A DNA stretch of 64,000 nt, taken from NCBI RefSeq assembly GCF_001953745.1, contig NZ_LWLN01000001.1, positions 1,736,001 through 1,800,000 on the forward strand. Direction: 5' to 3'. A program made the position numbers and the translations under genes. Positions within the stretch are counted from its first letter, which is position 1. Each line of letters begins with the position of its first letter. Of the stretch, positions 45,720 to 55,365 are shown in pieces. Below the pieces are notes generated by a model. It ran no database searches, was not told the origin of the DNA, and saw nothing but the letters and a program-made list of their open reading frames with translations. The DNA comes from Natrinema saccharevitans (GTDB taxonomy: Archaea; Halobacteriota; Halobacteria; Halobacteriales; Natrialbaceae).

Positions 45720-46736
45720 TCAGCGATGGTCCGTGAGCGAATAAATTCGATCGAGATACGTTTCGCGAACCCGATCCCCCCAGTTGTGGGTGTAGGTGTC
45801 GATTATGTCACTTGCCACGTCCCCGCGTAGATATTTAACTACCCCACGGTCACCGGTCCGGTCCCGCAGATGGGTGGTGAAGAAGTGCCGAAAATAGTGC
45901 GGTGTCACGTTTTCTGCTGCACCACCACCGGTGCGGAACCAGCCGTAGTCTCTCGTATACTGTTCGACGATATGATGGACCGTATCGATTGTGAGTCGCT
46001 TTCCCCACCGTTCGACGGTTCCGACGAACAGCGGCTCACTCCGAGACATCGCCTCCGGTCGGATTGCAAGCCATCGAACTAGCGCAGTTTCGAGTTCGGA
46101 GTCGATCGGAATGATCGTTTCTCGTTTACGTTTATTTGATTCAGTCCGGACTATTCCCCCGGATTCTTCGGCGTACGTGTGTTCAGCGGAGATATACAGT
46201 GAGTTCGATTCATCACTGATCTGTGCCCGTGGGTTCCATGATCTCGCCTCGTGATCGAGATGCAAATCGATCAGGTCGATGTTGCAGAGTTCGCCGGATC
46301 GTATCCCCGTTTTCAACATCGTTAGTATGATCGCTCGATGAAGCGGATGATGGATAGTTGCGACGAAATTACGCATCTCCTCGAGCGAAACGTCCCGACG
46401 GGAGGGGTTCGATTCGATCGATTCGGACATCTCCTCCAGTACAAGCTCCATCGGGTTCTCATCGTGTCGTCCAACCCGTACGAGATAGCCGTAGAACCGG
46501 TTCAAGTACGACGCATAGCTCGCAACGGTGCTTTCGGCGTATTCCGAACGCAGGTCGTGTGTGAAGGACATACAGTCCCTGTAACTCGCCTCAGCCGGTG
46601 CTTTGCCGAACCGCTCGTCGAGAAAATCATCGAATTCGAAGAGGACGCGCCGATAGGCCGCCGCGGTCCGGTCGTTACGACCGTGGTGTTCGATATCCTC
46701 GAGGAAATATTCGATCGATTCGGACCTGTCAGTCAT
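45720..46736 (-). CDS. Tyrosine recombinase/integrase (intact, lower-GC copy)
   Basis: 338 residues from the ATG at 46736. The SAM-like core-binding domain covers residues 1-100. Catalytic residues are R146 (LKTGIRSGEL), H280-x-x-R283 (PHYFRHF) and nucleophile Y315 (IIDTYTHNW). Codon use is distinctly less GC-rich than in neighbouring core genes. Its 5' end overlaps the DUF5805 gene by 8 nt. A broken, GC-rich homologue lies at 47564-48703 in opposite orientation. Confidence 0.92.
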   Translation of the reverse strand: MTDRSESIEYFLEDIEHHGRNDRTAAAYRRVLFEFDDFLDERFGKAPAEASYRDCMSFTHDLRSEYAESTVASYASYLNRFYGYLVRVGRHDENPMELVLEEMSESIESNPSRRDVSLEEMRNFVATIHHPLHRAIILTMLKTGIRSGELCNIDLIDLHLDHEARSWNPRAQISDESNSLYISAEHTYAEESGGIVRTESNKRKRETIIPIDSELETALVRWLAIRPEAMSRSEPLFVGTVERWGKRLTIDTVHHIVEQYTRDYGWFRTGGGAAENVTPHYFRHFFTTHLRDRTGDRGVVKYLRGDVASDIIDTYTHNWGDRVRETYLDRIYSLTDHR

Positions 46737-47130
46737 TTTTAACCCGAACGTAACCGCCATCCCGCCCGCTGTACCGGATGTGATTTTTGTCCTGAAGCTC
46801 GCCTAATGCAGTATCGACTTCGTTCTCGATATCGTCGATCAGCTCATCTACTAACTCGTCCCAGTCGAGGACCGCTTCCCGGTCGATCGCTGCGAGGACC
46901 CGTTCCTGCAGATCGTCGGTATCCGTCCGTGTTCGGGTTTGGTCCCCTGCTTCCGTCCCGGTATCGATAGCATTTGACGACGGAACATCGAAATCGCGCC
47001 GACCCGCTTGCACCATCGTCCGGACGAATTCACTTTGACTCATGTCGAGTTCGTCGGCGTGGTCGGCCCATTCCTCCTTTTGGTATCGTGGAACGTACGT
47101 TTTCACTGCAGTTCGATCGTCGTCTGCCAT
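46729..47130 (-). CDS. DUF5805-type protein, partner of the integrase
   Basis: 133 residues. The N-terminal half looks like a ribbon-helix-helix or coiled region (AVKTYVPRYQKEEWADHADEL, MSQSEFVRTMVQAGRRDF). The C-terminal half is a small winged-helix-like module (VLAAIDREAVLDWDELVDEL, DKNHIRYSGRDGGYVRVKND). It precedes the integrase in the same transcript with an 8-nt overlap, a common haloarchaeal pairing, and may guide or regulate recombination. Confidence 0.82.
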   Translation of the reverse strand: MADDDRTAVKTYVPRYQKEEWADHADELDMSQSEFVRTMVQAGRRDFDVPSSNAIDTGTEAGDQTRTRTDTDDLQERVLAAIDREAVLDWDELVDELIDDIENEVDTALGELQDKNHIRYSGRDGGYVRVKND

Positions 47131-47369
47131 ACGCTCGAGATCGAATCGCTGTCACTTCAATCTATCCCACATTCACAAATAAGGATGTTTATTTGTGCGT
47201 CCATTACCGTCAAAGCGCCGATCTTTGGAACTTAGTTGTATATATGGGACTACTAGCGGACAGTGAATGGTAATGGATACACAAATAATATTACTCGAGG
47301 GTCGGATCGACTCCAGAGGTCAGCGGCAAAGACATCGGAATCGCAACCAGGTTTCTCAGCTCTGACCCC

Positions 47370-47563
47370 TGGGGTAACGGCCTCGAGATGCGGGCCCTCG
47401 AATTGCTGCAATCCGACACGTACCCCTGGGACGAGTTGCTCGAGGCGGTCGCCGACGACATCGAGTCGTGTCTGAGACGAGATCCTCGAGGAGTTGCAAG
47501 CGGACACCCGGATTCGATACAGCGGCCGCCACGGCGGGTACGCCGTCGTCGAGGGTGGTGGCG
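47370..47563 (+). pseudogene. Remnant of a second DUF5805 gene
   Basis: The surviving pieces are MRALELLQSDTYPWDELLEAVADDIES in one frame and EILEELQADTRIRYSGRHGG in another, homologous to the C-terminal module of the intact gene at 46729. The N-terminal RHH-like half is missing and a frameshift separates the pieces. It directly precedes the second integrase copy, repeating the order of the intact pair. Confidence 0.75.
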
Positions 47564-48703
47564 ATGGCGACCGAACCCGCGCCCGACGCACCGGGGGACG
47601 TGACGGACCCAATCGCGTACTTCCTCGACGACCAACGGTACCACGGCAAGAGCGAGCGCACCCTGAAGCCTACGAGCGGGTGTTGCGACGGTTCGAGTCC
47701 TTTCTCGCTGAGCGGTTCGATATCGATGCGATCGGCGCGCCGGGGCGGTCGGGAGTGTATGGCCTGGATCCACTCGCTGCGCGGCGCGTTCGAGTCCAGT
47801 ACGATCGCGACCTACGCCTCCTATCTCAACCGGTTTTACCAGTACATGGCCCGTGTCGACGTCTTCGAGGACAACCCGATGGCACTGGTCACGGAGGAGT
47901 TGTCCGAGTCGATCGAGACGAACCCCTCTCGTCGGGACGTCTCGGTCGCCGAAATGCGATCGTTCGTCGCCGAGATTGCCCATCCGCTCGAGCGGGCCGT
48001 CGTCGTCACGCTCTTGAAGACCGGGATGCGTGTCGGCGAACTGTGCAACCTCGACCTGCGGGACCTCCACCTCGAGACGCCCGGAATCGCCCTCGAGTGG
48101 ATCTCGCGAGTCGGCCTCGAGCAGCGACCGTCGTCGCTGTTCGTGTCGTCGGAGTCGGCCCGCGACACCACGGTCAACGGCGAGGAGCGGACGGCTTCGA
48201 ACAAGCGAAAGCGCGAGACGGTCGTCCCCGTCGACGAGGAACTTCGCCGGGTGCTCTGCGAGTGGCTGGCGATCCGGCCGGACGCGGTCTCGCCGGCACG
48301 GCCGCTCTTTCTCGACACGCGCGATTCCTGGGGCCAACAGCTCACGCCGTCGGACGTCCGCTATATCGTCGAGAAACACGCTCGAGAACGGGGCTGGTAC
48401 CGCACCGGCGGCGGAACGACGGAGAACGTGACGCCACATTACTTCCGGCACTTCTTCACCACCCATCTGCGGGACCGGACCGGCGATCGCGGGACCGTCC
48501 AGTACCTTCGGGGCGACGTCGCCGGCGACGTGATCGACACTTACACCCACAACTGGGGGGATCGGGTTCGAGAGACGTACCTCGGCAGTATCTACACGGT
48601 GACGGAGCGACTGCGAGCGGCTACTGCCGTTTCGGAGGGGCCGACCCGGCAGTCGCGACGGATAGACCAGTACCCGTTTTCGCTCGAGTCCCCACTTCCC
48701 TGA
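47564..48703 (+). pseudogene. Second tyrosine recombinase copy, damaged near the N-terminus (GC-rich)
   Basis: 379 codons are open, but residues about 32-66 are in the wrong frame. The native sequence there (EAYERVLRRFESFLAERFDIDAI) reads in another frame, so two compensating frameshifts lie near 47665 and 47750. The rest is conserved, including LLKTGMRVGELC, PHYFRHF and VIDTYTHNW. Catalytic residues remain, but the core-binding domain is garbled. It is head-to-head with the intact copy. Confidence 0.78.
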
Positions 48704-48910
48704 GTGGATTTACTACGATCCGACTCAAGATGCGTGTCTGGCAACCTCCACATAAACTATATACAGCTATACCAACTCGGTGTCATCTCGATCGAACTGA
48801 CGACCCGCTCACGGGCCGAACAGGCGGTCCACACCGAACCGAGACTGTTGGGTGTGGTGACGGCTCGAGCAATCTCCGGTCGGGGCCGGGAACGGTGACG
48901 GAAACCCGTC

Positions 48911-49837
48911 TTATCGACCCACGGTGAGTTCCGTCTCGAGGTCGCCGCCGTCCAACAGCGACCGGACGAATTCGACCGTTTCGGTCGTCTCCGCGGTGTT
49001 TTCGAGCAACACGGTCTCGCTGGGGAACAGTTGCTCGCCGAGCAGGAGGCCGTGATCGCGTGCGGTCGAGCCGGTCACGGTCAGGTAGACGCCGAGGCCC
49101 GTCTCGGCGATGGCGGCCTCTTCCTCGCGGCCCTCCTCGGGGTAGCGAAACTCGATCCCCTCGAGTGCCCGCGTTCCCAGCACTGCCTGAACGAGCCGTT
49201 CGTACCGCGGTTCGATACAGAGCGGGCCCTCGTAGCGCTCGAGGAAGTCCCCGTCGAGCGAGCCGTTCGAGGGCGCGACCTGGGGCGTCGCGAGCAGCGT
49301 GTGATAGACGGTGTCGCCCATCCCGGTGACGACCTGTACGTCGGTATCCGAGGGGTTAATTCGAGCGTTGACGTCGGCGATCCGGTTCAGCGGCTCCGGG
49401 CGGAGTTCGACGACCTCCTCGAGAACCAGATCGGCACTGTCGAACCCGAGGGCGAACTCGTGGGTCCGCAGAGAGCGAAACGGCTCCTCGCGACCCACGA
49501 GCTGGATCGCCGCACCGTCGGGTGCGCCCTCGACGTCGGTCAAAGGGATCGTGACGCTGTCGAAGACGATCCGGCGGGGCTTACCGGCGCGATCGTCGCG
49601 CAAGAGCGTGTACTCGGGCGCGGTCGGATCGTCGACGGCGCTGTAGGCGGCGAGACGATGGTAAACGTCCTCCTCGTCGGGGTCGATCGTCCCCTTCGTG
49701 AGCGCCTTTTCGTGGCGAAGCGTCGACGTGATATCGTCCGCGAGGGCGGGGACGTCGAGCCGGTCGGCCAGCCGGTCGAGTACCGACTCGAGCGGTCGTC
49801 CCTTTCGCGGCACAGCGATCGGTATCGTCTCGCCCAT
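48911..49837 (-). CDS. HisG-like (ATP phosphoribosyltransferase-related) protein
   Basis: 308 residues. The N-terminus IPIAVPRKGRPLESVLDRL resembles the HisG start IAVPNKGR. Residues 127-141 (EFALGFDSADLVLEE) resemble the strand-helix that follows. TGSTARDHG (255-263) has the form of the HisG PRPP loop (DIVxTGSTLRxNGL). Spacing and many core residues differ and it is not next to other his genes, so it may be a divergent paralogue with a new role. The canonical HisG is not in the window. Confidence 0.55.
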   Translation of the reverse strand: MGETIPIAVPRKGRPLESVLDRLADRLDVPALADDITSTLRHEKALTKGTIDPDEEDVYHRLAAYSAVDDPTAPEYTLLRDDRAGKPRRIVFDSVTIPLTDVEGAPDGAAIQLVGREEPFRSLRTHEFALGFDSADLVLEEVVELRPEPLNRIADVNARINPSDTDVQVVTGMGDTVYHTLLATPQVAPSNGSLDGDFLERYEGPLCIEPRYERLVQAVLGTRALEGIEFRYPEEGREEEAAIAETGLGVYLTVTGSTARDHGLLLGEQLFPSETVLLENTAETTETVEFVRSLLDGGDLETELTVGR

Positions 49838-49897
49838 CGAGCGACTGTCGACCGGCGACGGATAAACGAGTTGTGTTTCCCGCGCGATTCGACGCCG

Positions 49898-51943
49898 TCA
49901 GTCCGAGAACATCGACCCGAGCTGGTCGCGCCACTCCTGAATATCGGTCACGTCCGCGCGCACCGCCTCGAGATCGCTCTCGACCGTCTCGATGTCGTCC
50001 TCGAGGTCCTCGACGTCGTCTTCGACGGACTCGACGTCAGCCTCGACCTCGTCAACGTCGTCTCCAAGATCGTCGACATCGTCTTCGACGGATTCCACGT
50101 CGTCCTCGACGGAGTCGACATCGGCTTCCACGGCTTCGAGATCGTCCGCGACCGTCTCGACCTCGTCGTCGACCGACTCGACATCGGCTTCCACGTCCGC
50201 GAGGCCGGCCTCGAGGTCCTCGACGTCGTCCTCGACGGCGGTCAGCTCCGACTGGAGGTCGCTGTTCCAGTCGCTGAGATCGTCGACGTCCGCGGCGACC
50301 TCGTCGACCTGCGTGGTCGTCCCCTCGAGTCGGTCGTCGACCGACTCGATCTCGGCTTCCAGCGCTTCGAGATCGGACTGGAGGTCCTCGATGAGCTGTG
50401 CCCCCGTCCCGTTCTCCTCGAGGAACGTCTCGAGGGCGTCGGTGTAGGCGGCCACTTCCTCGACGCGGGACTGGAGGTGATCGATCTTCGCGACCTCGGC
50501 ACCGGTGGGCTCGACGTCGAGTTCGACCCGGATCGCCTCGAGGTCGTCGTCGTCGACGGTGCCCTCGCGGATCTCGGTTGCGAGTCGGGTGGCGACGGAG
50601 CCGGTGAACTCGGGTGCCGGGTTCGGGGCCGCGTCGGCCGTCGCGGCGGCGTCGTCGACCGGCGGCTCGTCCTCGGTGTCGGCCGTCACGTCGGGCTCGT
50701 CGGCTGCCGGTTCGGATTCGACCCCGGGTTCGGGCTGGGATTCAGCGTCGTCGCCGGGCTCAGTGACGAAGTCGTCGTCGGCCGCTTCGGTGTCCGCTTT
50801 CGCGTCGGATTCCGTCGACGCCTCGAGCGCATCGTCGGCTTCCTCGGCGTCCGTCGTGGCTGCGTCGACGTCGTCACCCGACGTCTCGTCGGGTTCGGAC
50901 AGTTCGGCATCGGCCTCATCTGCCGTGTCGTCGGAATCGAACTCGTCGGCCGTGTCGTCGTCGATGTCGAGGTCGATCCCGGAGTCGTCGGCCGTGTCGT
51001 CGTCGGTTTCGGTAGCCGCTTCGGTCGCAGCCCCGTCGTTCGCGGAACTCGATTCGTCGGTCCCGTCGCCGAGATCGAGGTCGACGCTGGGCTCGTCCGG
51101 CTCGTCCGCCGCCGCGTCGTCTTCGTCTATCTCGACGTCGATCTCGGGGTCGTCATCGGTCTCGATCTCGATTCCGCCGTCGTCGTCGGCCCCGATTGAG
51201 AGGCCGGAATCGTCGTCCACAGCCGTCCCGTCGTCGGGCTCGGGGATCTCCTCGTCGTCGAAGCCGAGATCGATATCCGGCGTGTCCTCCGTCTCGTCCT
51301 CGTCGTCGTCCGCGGCGGCCGCGTCCGGCTCGGGGTCGACGTTCTCGAGGTCGAGGTCCAGCCCCGCCGAATCGTCGGCCGGATCCTCGTCGTCGGCGGG
51401 TTCGGTGTCGGTTTCGGCGGCTGCTGTGGTCGTCTCGTCGTCCTCGTCTTCGAGTCCCGGCATCGAGTCGGACTCGCCGGATATCATGTCTTTGACGGCC
51501 TGATTTCGGTCCTCCGAGACGATGTTGCCGATGACTTCGTCGTCGACCTCGTCGGCCGCGGCGTCGTCGTTGTCGTGGGTGCTGAGATCGACGATCGTGG
51601 GCTCCCCGAGAAACGCCGTCGCGCGGCTCTCGTCCTCGAGTTGGATACCATAGACTGTCAGGAGCGTTTCGTCGGGCTCGAGGGTGGCCGTGAACTCGAC
51701 GTGGTGGTCCTGATAGGCGGTCCAGTCGTCGCTGTGGTAGTCGGGGTGGAACCCGACTTTGTCCATCGGGAACGATTCGGGGATGTCCTCGGAGAGTTGG
51801 AACGTGATCGGCTCGTCGCGGTTCGATTCGATCTCGAACCGGATCGCGGGGACGGGGAACTCGTCCGCTGCGAACGTCTTCCGGACGGTTACACCGTCAG
51901 CACTGACCTCGATCACGTCGTCCGTATCGGCGGTGCTACTCAT
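49898..51943 (-). CDS. Long acidic protein with C-terminal coiled coil
   Basis: 681 residues in three parts. The first ~110 residues fold as a compact beta-rich domain (IEVSADGVTVRKTFAADEF, WTAYQDHHVEFTATLEPDET). Residues about 120-430 are low-complexity Asp/Glu/Ala/Thr. The last ~230 residues form a heptad-rich coiled coil (repeats of VESVEDDVEDLEDD type), ending LGSMFSD. No transmembrane segment is present. It could act as a scaffold or long tether. I do not recognise a named family. Confidence 0.75.
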   Translation of the reverse strand: MSSTADTDDVIEVSADGVTVRKTFAADEFPVPAIRFEIESNRDEPITFQLSEDIPESFPMDKVGFHPDYHSDDWTAYQDHHVEFTATLEPDETLLTVYGIQLEDESRATAFLGEPTIVDLSTHDNDDAAADEVDDEVIGNIVSEDRNQAVKDMISGESDSMPGLEDEDDETTTAAAETDTEPADDEDPADDSAGLDLDLENVDPEPDAAAADDDEDETEDTPDIDLGFDDEEIPEPDDGTAVDDDSGLSIGADDDGGIEIETDDDPEIDVEIDEDDAAADEPDEPSVDLDLGDGTDESSSANDGAATEAATETDDDTADDSGIDLDIDDDTADEFDSDDTADEADAELSEPDETSGDDVDAATTDAEEADDALEASTESDAKADTEAADDDFVTEPGDDAESQPEPGVESEPAADEPDVTADTEDEPPVDDAAATADAAPNPAPEFTGSVATRLATEIREGTVDDDDLEAIRVELDVEPTGAEVAKIDHLQSRVEEVAAYTDALETFLEENGTGAQLIEDLQSDLEALEAEIESVDDRLEGTTTQVDEVAADVDDLSDWNSDLQSELTAVEDDVEDLEAGLADVEADVESVDDEVETVADDLEAVEADVDSVEDDVESVEDDVDDLGDDVDEVEADVESVEDDVEDLEDDIETVESDLEAVRADVTDIQEWRDQLGSMFSD

Positions 51944-52012
51944 ATGGGACCAACGTTACTATACCATTATTATAAAACGTGCGGACGGGCCGACGGTCGG
52001 TTCCGCCGGCGC

Positions 52013-52846
52013 TTAGAGGTCGACGCGGTCACCGATCTCGACGATCTCGAGGTCCTGCGGGGAGTCGAAGCTCCGCGCGTGGTGGTGCAGCGTCGTCGGG
52101 TCGGCGGTCAGCCCCTTCCACATGTCCCAGTGGCTCGGGAGCAGCCGATCGGCGTCGATGGCGGCGGCGCATTCGATGAGCTGGTTTTCGTCGTTGTACC
52201 AGCGGGTCCGCTTCGGCTCGCGCGTCTGCTTGTCCGGGATCCGCCCGACCGTGCCGAAGGCGAGCGCCGCGAGGTCGATCTCGTACTCGTCGCCGAGGCG
52301 TTCGAACTCGTCGGTGGGTTTCGTATCGCCGCCGTGGAAGAACGTGCCCGCGTCGTGGTCGATCACGTAGCTCACGGGGTGGGTCGCGTCGGGGTCGTTG
52401 GCGACCTCGACGTGGACGGTAAACTCGCCGATCTCGAGCGTGTCATCCTCTGTGACCTCGGTCAATTGCTCGTCCGAAACGGCCCACTCGTCCGTCCAGG
52501 CCTCTTCCTCGCGGGCGACGGCGACGCTGTCGTCGGGTCCGTAGAAGGTCGCACCCGTTGTCTCGAGGACCGGGGCCTGGCTCGGCCCGTGAACGTGATC
52601 CGTGTGTTCGTGGGTCGCGAGGACGGCGTCGGCGGCCGCGACGTCCGCGGGGTCGAACGGGACCGGAATCATCCGGATCGTCCGCGGCGGATCGCCAAGG
52701 CCGAGGTAGGGATCGATGAAGACCGTCGTTCCCTCGCTGCCTTTCAGAACGAAGCCGTTACAGCCGAGATACCAGATCGCCACGCCGTCTGGGTCGGCCT
52801 CCGCGACGTCGCGAACGAGCCAGTCGTCCCAGTCGCTCTCGATCAT
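52013..52846 (-). CDS. MBL-fold metallo-hydrolase, UlaG-like
   Basis: 277 residues. Metal site THEHTDHVHG is the HxHxDH motif. DPYLGLGDPP and FFHGGDTKPT supply further ligands, as does LLPSHWDMW near the C-terminus. The order and size fit UlaG/L-ascorbate-6-phosphate lactonase-type enzymes rather than beta-lactamases or RNases. Substrate unknown. The gene is complete, unlike the MBL remnant at 7828. Confidence 0.87.
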   Translation of the reverse strand: MIESDWDDWLVRDVAEADPDGVAIWYLGCNGFVLKGSEGTTVFIDPYLGLGDPPRTIRMIPVPFDPADVAAADAVLATHEHTDHVHGPSQAPVLETTGATFYGPDDSVAVAREEEAWTDEWAVSDEQLTEVTEDDTLEIGEFTVHVEVANDPDATHPVSYVIDHDAGTFFHGGDTKPTDEFERLGDEYEIDLAALAFGTVGRIPDKQTREPKRTRWYNDENQLIECAAAIDADRLLPSHWDMWKGLTADPTTLHHHARSFDSPQDLEIVEIGDRVDL

Positions 52847-52905
52847 ACTCGAGGGTGCGGGCAGCGACCCGGTAAGTGTTGTCGTCTCGGCCGAGGGAGC
52901 GGCCG

Positions 52906-53270
52906 CTATCGGATCGGGTTCGACCCCGAGAGCGCTTCGGTGAACTCGGCGACGTCCAGCGGCCGCTCGTCGGAGACCCGAACGCCGTTGCCGACCGCCT
53001 CGAGCAGCACCGCGTCCGTCAGCCGCGGAAGCAGGTCGTGGTGGATTCGACGAGCGCCCGCCGGTGGTCGTCGGTCGAGACGTCGACGGGGCGTTTATCG
53101 TCGGTTACCGCCGCGAACTCGCGCGCAAGATCGTCTTTCCCGATTCCAGCCGGGGATCGATCGCGAACGAGCCGGCAGACGGTTCGTCGACGGTCGTCGG
53201 CGAGGACGGCGAAGCGATCGTCGCGAACGGCGGCCGCGGATCCGCTCGAGGCAGAGTTACTCGTCGACTA
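52906..53270 (-). pseudogene. Frameshifted DUF7344-type winged-helix gene
   Basis: The minus strand encodes RDDRFAVLADDRRRTVCRLV and DDHRRALVE, then shifts frame near 53045 to IHHDLLPRLTDAVLLEAVGN and runs to a stop at 52906. The family pattern continues across the shift. There is no start codon before the first piece, and a stop lies just upstream of it. One indel plus loss of the 5' end is the simplest explanation. Confidence 0.6.
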
Positions 53271-53279
53271 CCGGTCGGA

Positions 53280-53486
53280 GACCAACGTGCAAACGGGCTC
53301 TTCCAGACTGATTTGGAATCAGTACGTGAGTATGGCTAGTTTGATGGAGGTCCTACACAAAGCTGTTATTTGAGCGAGAACGTAGCAAGATATTTCGAAA
53401 CTATCGAAACGAATGTTTGGGAAGGGAGATAGTCAGAGGAGCCCGAGGCGCGTCGACGCCGTACGGGAGAGCGGGACGGGAAAGCG
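53280..53486. other. Lower-GC intergenic stretch, no gene
   Basis: The sequence CTGATTTGGAATCAG and the following 53320-53410 region are less GC-rich than their surroundings and contain no gene. It may be the scar of an insertion element, but no inverted pair is evident. Confidence 0.3.
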
Positions 53487-54536
53487 TTACCAGGTGCCGT
53501 GGAACGTGTCGAAGGAGAGTTCGTCCAGGGGCTTGTTGCCGACCGCGATCTCGTACTCGCCGGGCGTGAGCATCGGTTTGTGGAACTGCGGCCCGTCGTC
53601 GGTCGTGATCCGCGGACAGCCGGTGTTGACGAACGCGTCCATGTCGAAGTTCCGCAGGCGGTCCGGCGTCACTTCGTCCATCGTGATGAGGTAGGCGTCG
53701 TCGTTGTCCTCGAGGATCTCCTGGGCCTGTTCCCAGCGACCCTGGCCGATCTTGGTACAGAAGATGACGCCCCATTTCTCGGCGTCCATCGCGCGGTGGA
53801 CGGCACCGTAGCGCTGTTTCATGAACTTCTCCGTGTCGGCGACGGTGACGACGTTGTTGACGGGATCGGCGATGACGACGTGCTTGTCGGGATACTCCAT
53901 CGCCAGCCCCAGCGGGTGGAACTTGCCGCCGCCAACGTAAAGGACCTGGTCCGCGGGCACGTCCGCGCTCGCGTAGTTGCAGCCCAGCACCTGCCCCTCG
54001 TGAGTTAGCCGCTCGTCGCCGCGGCGGCTGTGGACCTCGTAGCCACGGTCCTCCAGGAACGCGGCCATCTCCTCGTAGCGGTTCATGTGCTGGGCGGTCG
54101 TCACGAGGCCGACGTCTTCGGTCTCCTCGGGCGACTCGAGCGTGTCGAGGGCGTCCTCCATGATCGGCGTCACCTCGACGTTCGAGAACAGCGGCACGTA
54201 GATCACCTTGTCCGTGTCCTTCATCGGCGAGTGGCCGAAGTGAACGAACACGTCGGTGCGTTTCATCAGATAGGTGTCGAGATCGCAGGCACCGTAACAG
54301 GGCTGGCCCGAGAGCATGAACGTCACGTCGTCGTCGGCCAGTTCCCGGAGGTCGTCGGCGACGGACGGGCCTCGACGCTTCAGTCCTTCGGGGAACTGCA
54401 GGCCGACCTTCGTGGCGTCTCGCTCCTCGATCGCGTCGACGATCGTCTCGAGTTCGTAGTCCCACTCCCGGTCGTGCTTGAGCTGCATTCCGGTGTTCCG
54501 GAGGTCCCCGTCAGTGTACTCCGACTCCTGACTCAT
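53487..54536 (-). CDS. dph2: Diphthamide biosynthesis protein Dph2
   Basis: 349 residues from the ATG at 54536. This radical-SAM-like [4Fe-4S] enzyme transfers the 3-amino-3-carboxypropyl group of SAM to the target histidine of aEF-2. The three conserved Cys are in GQPCYGACD, LGCNYASAD and NTGCPRI. The archaeal enzyme works as a homodimer. Full length and intact. Confidence 0.94.
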   Translation of the reverse strand: MSQESEYTDGDLRNTGMQLKHDREWDYELETIVDAIEERDATKVGLQFPEGLKRRGPSVADDLRELADDDVTFMLSGQPCYGACDLDTYLMKRTDVFVHFGHSPMKDTDKVIYVPLFSNVEVTPIMEDALDTLESPEETEDVGLVTTAQHMNRYEEMAAFLEDRGYEVHSRRGDERLTHEGQVLGCNYASADVPADQVLYVGGGKFHPLGLAMEYPDKHVVIADPVNNVVTVADTEKFMKQRYGAVHRAMDAEKWGVIFCTKIGQGRWEQAQEILEDNDDAYLITMDEVTPDRLRNFDMDAFVNTGCPRITTDDGPQFHKPMLTPGEYEIAVGNKPLDELSFDTFHGTW

Positions 54537-54588
54537 TAGCACTGCTTGCGCCCACGAACGTATAACGCCGACGCTTTTCTCACATCGG

Positions 54589-55167
54589 TTACGACCGCTC
54601 GCGGACCCCCTCGGCGCGAGCGGACTCGCCGTACGTGCAGGTCCCGAACGCGGCCCGGAAGTCCTCGCCGTCGAAGCCGTCGCGCAACGCGTCGACCGCC
54701 GCGAGCAGTTCCTCGAGGCGGTCCGCTTCCGACACGTCTCGGTCGATGCCGGTCCCGGTATCCTCGGGAGCGTCGCCGGCCGCGAGAGCCGCGCATTCGT
54801 CCATCAGTTCGTCGTATCGGACGCGACGCAGTAGTCGATCGACGGTCTCGCACAGCGCGGCGTTCGAAACCGGTTCGGTGAGTGCGACGGCTGCCGTGCG
54901 GTCGCGTTCGGACTCGTCGTCCCCGCGAAGTACCGCCATCGCGTATCCCTCACCCCTGCGCTCGACGGCTCGCGCGACGACGGTTCCATCGGCCGTTCGC
55001 AGGCCCCGTCCGATCAGGGCTACATCGACGGCCTCGAGTCGCGCGAGCGCGTCGGTCCCATCAGTCGTCGTCTCGACCCGGTACTCCCCCGTGAGCCACG
55101 AGCGGTACTCGGCGACCGCGTCGGCGTCGGTGTCCGCGACGAGAACGGTTCGCTCTGCATCAGTCAT
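54589..55167 (-). CDS. HalX-domain response regulator with degenerate receiver
   Basis: 192 residues. The receiver fold (TVLVADTDADAVAEYRSWL, VDVALIGRGLRTADG) lacks the phospho-acceptor Asp: the expected D is G53. The paired acidic residues are only AD (11-12) and the conserved Lys is replaced by Glu (LTEPVS). The C-terminal HalX helix pair (RVRYDELMDECAALAA, LEELLAAVDALRDGFDG) is intact. Phosphorylation at the usual site is impossible, so it may act constitutively or by another signal. Confidence 0.85.
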   Translation of the reverse strand: MTDAERTVLVADTDADAVAEYRSWLTGEYRVETTTDGTDALARLEAVDVALIGRGLRTADGTVVARAVERRGEGYAMAVLRGDDESERDRTAAVALTEPVSNAALCETVDRLLRRVRYDELMDECAALAAGDAPEDTGTGIDRDVSEADRLEELLAAVDALRDGFDGEDFRAAFGTCTYGESARAEGVRERS

Positions 55168-55365
55168 TACTCTCGATAGACCTCTCTGCTGTCGGCTTGG
55201 ATATCAAACTATGGATACAACCAATACAGTATACATGTATCGGCGTGTATCCAATCGTTATGCCCTCGAGAGGCGTTGTATCGGCAGATCTACCGGGACA
55301 GCAGCCAGATCGACTTCGTTTTCCGTCCCAACAGTCATAGTACTGGAGCGTAAACAGGGGGGGTA

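Noticed and set aside
49031-51199. A 722-codon plus-strand frame opposite the HisG-like and coiled-coil genes
   Set aside because: It is the mirror of GAC/GAG-rich coding sequence on the other strand and spans two genuine minus-strand genes.
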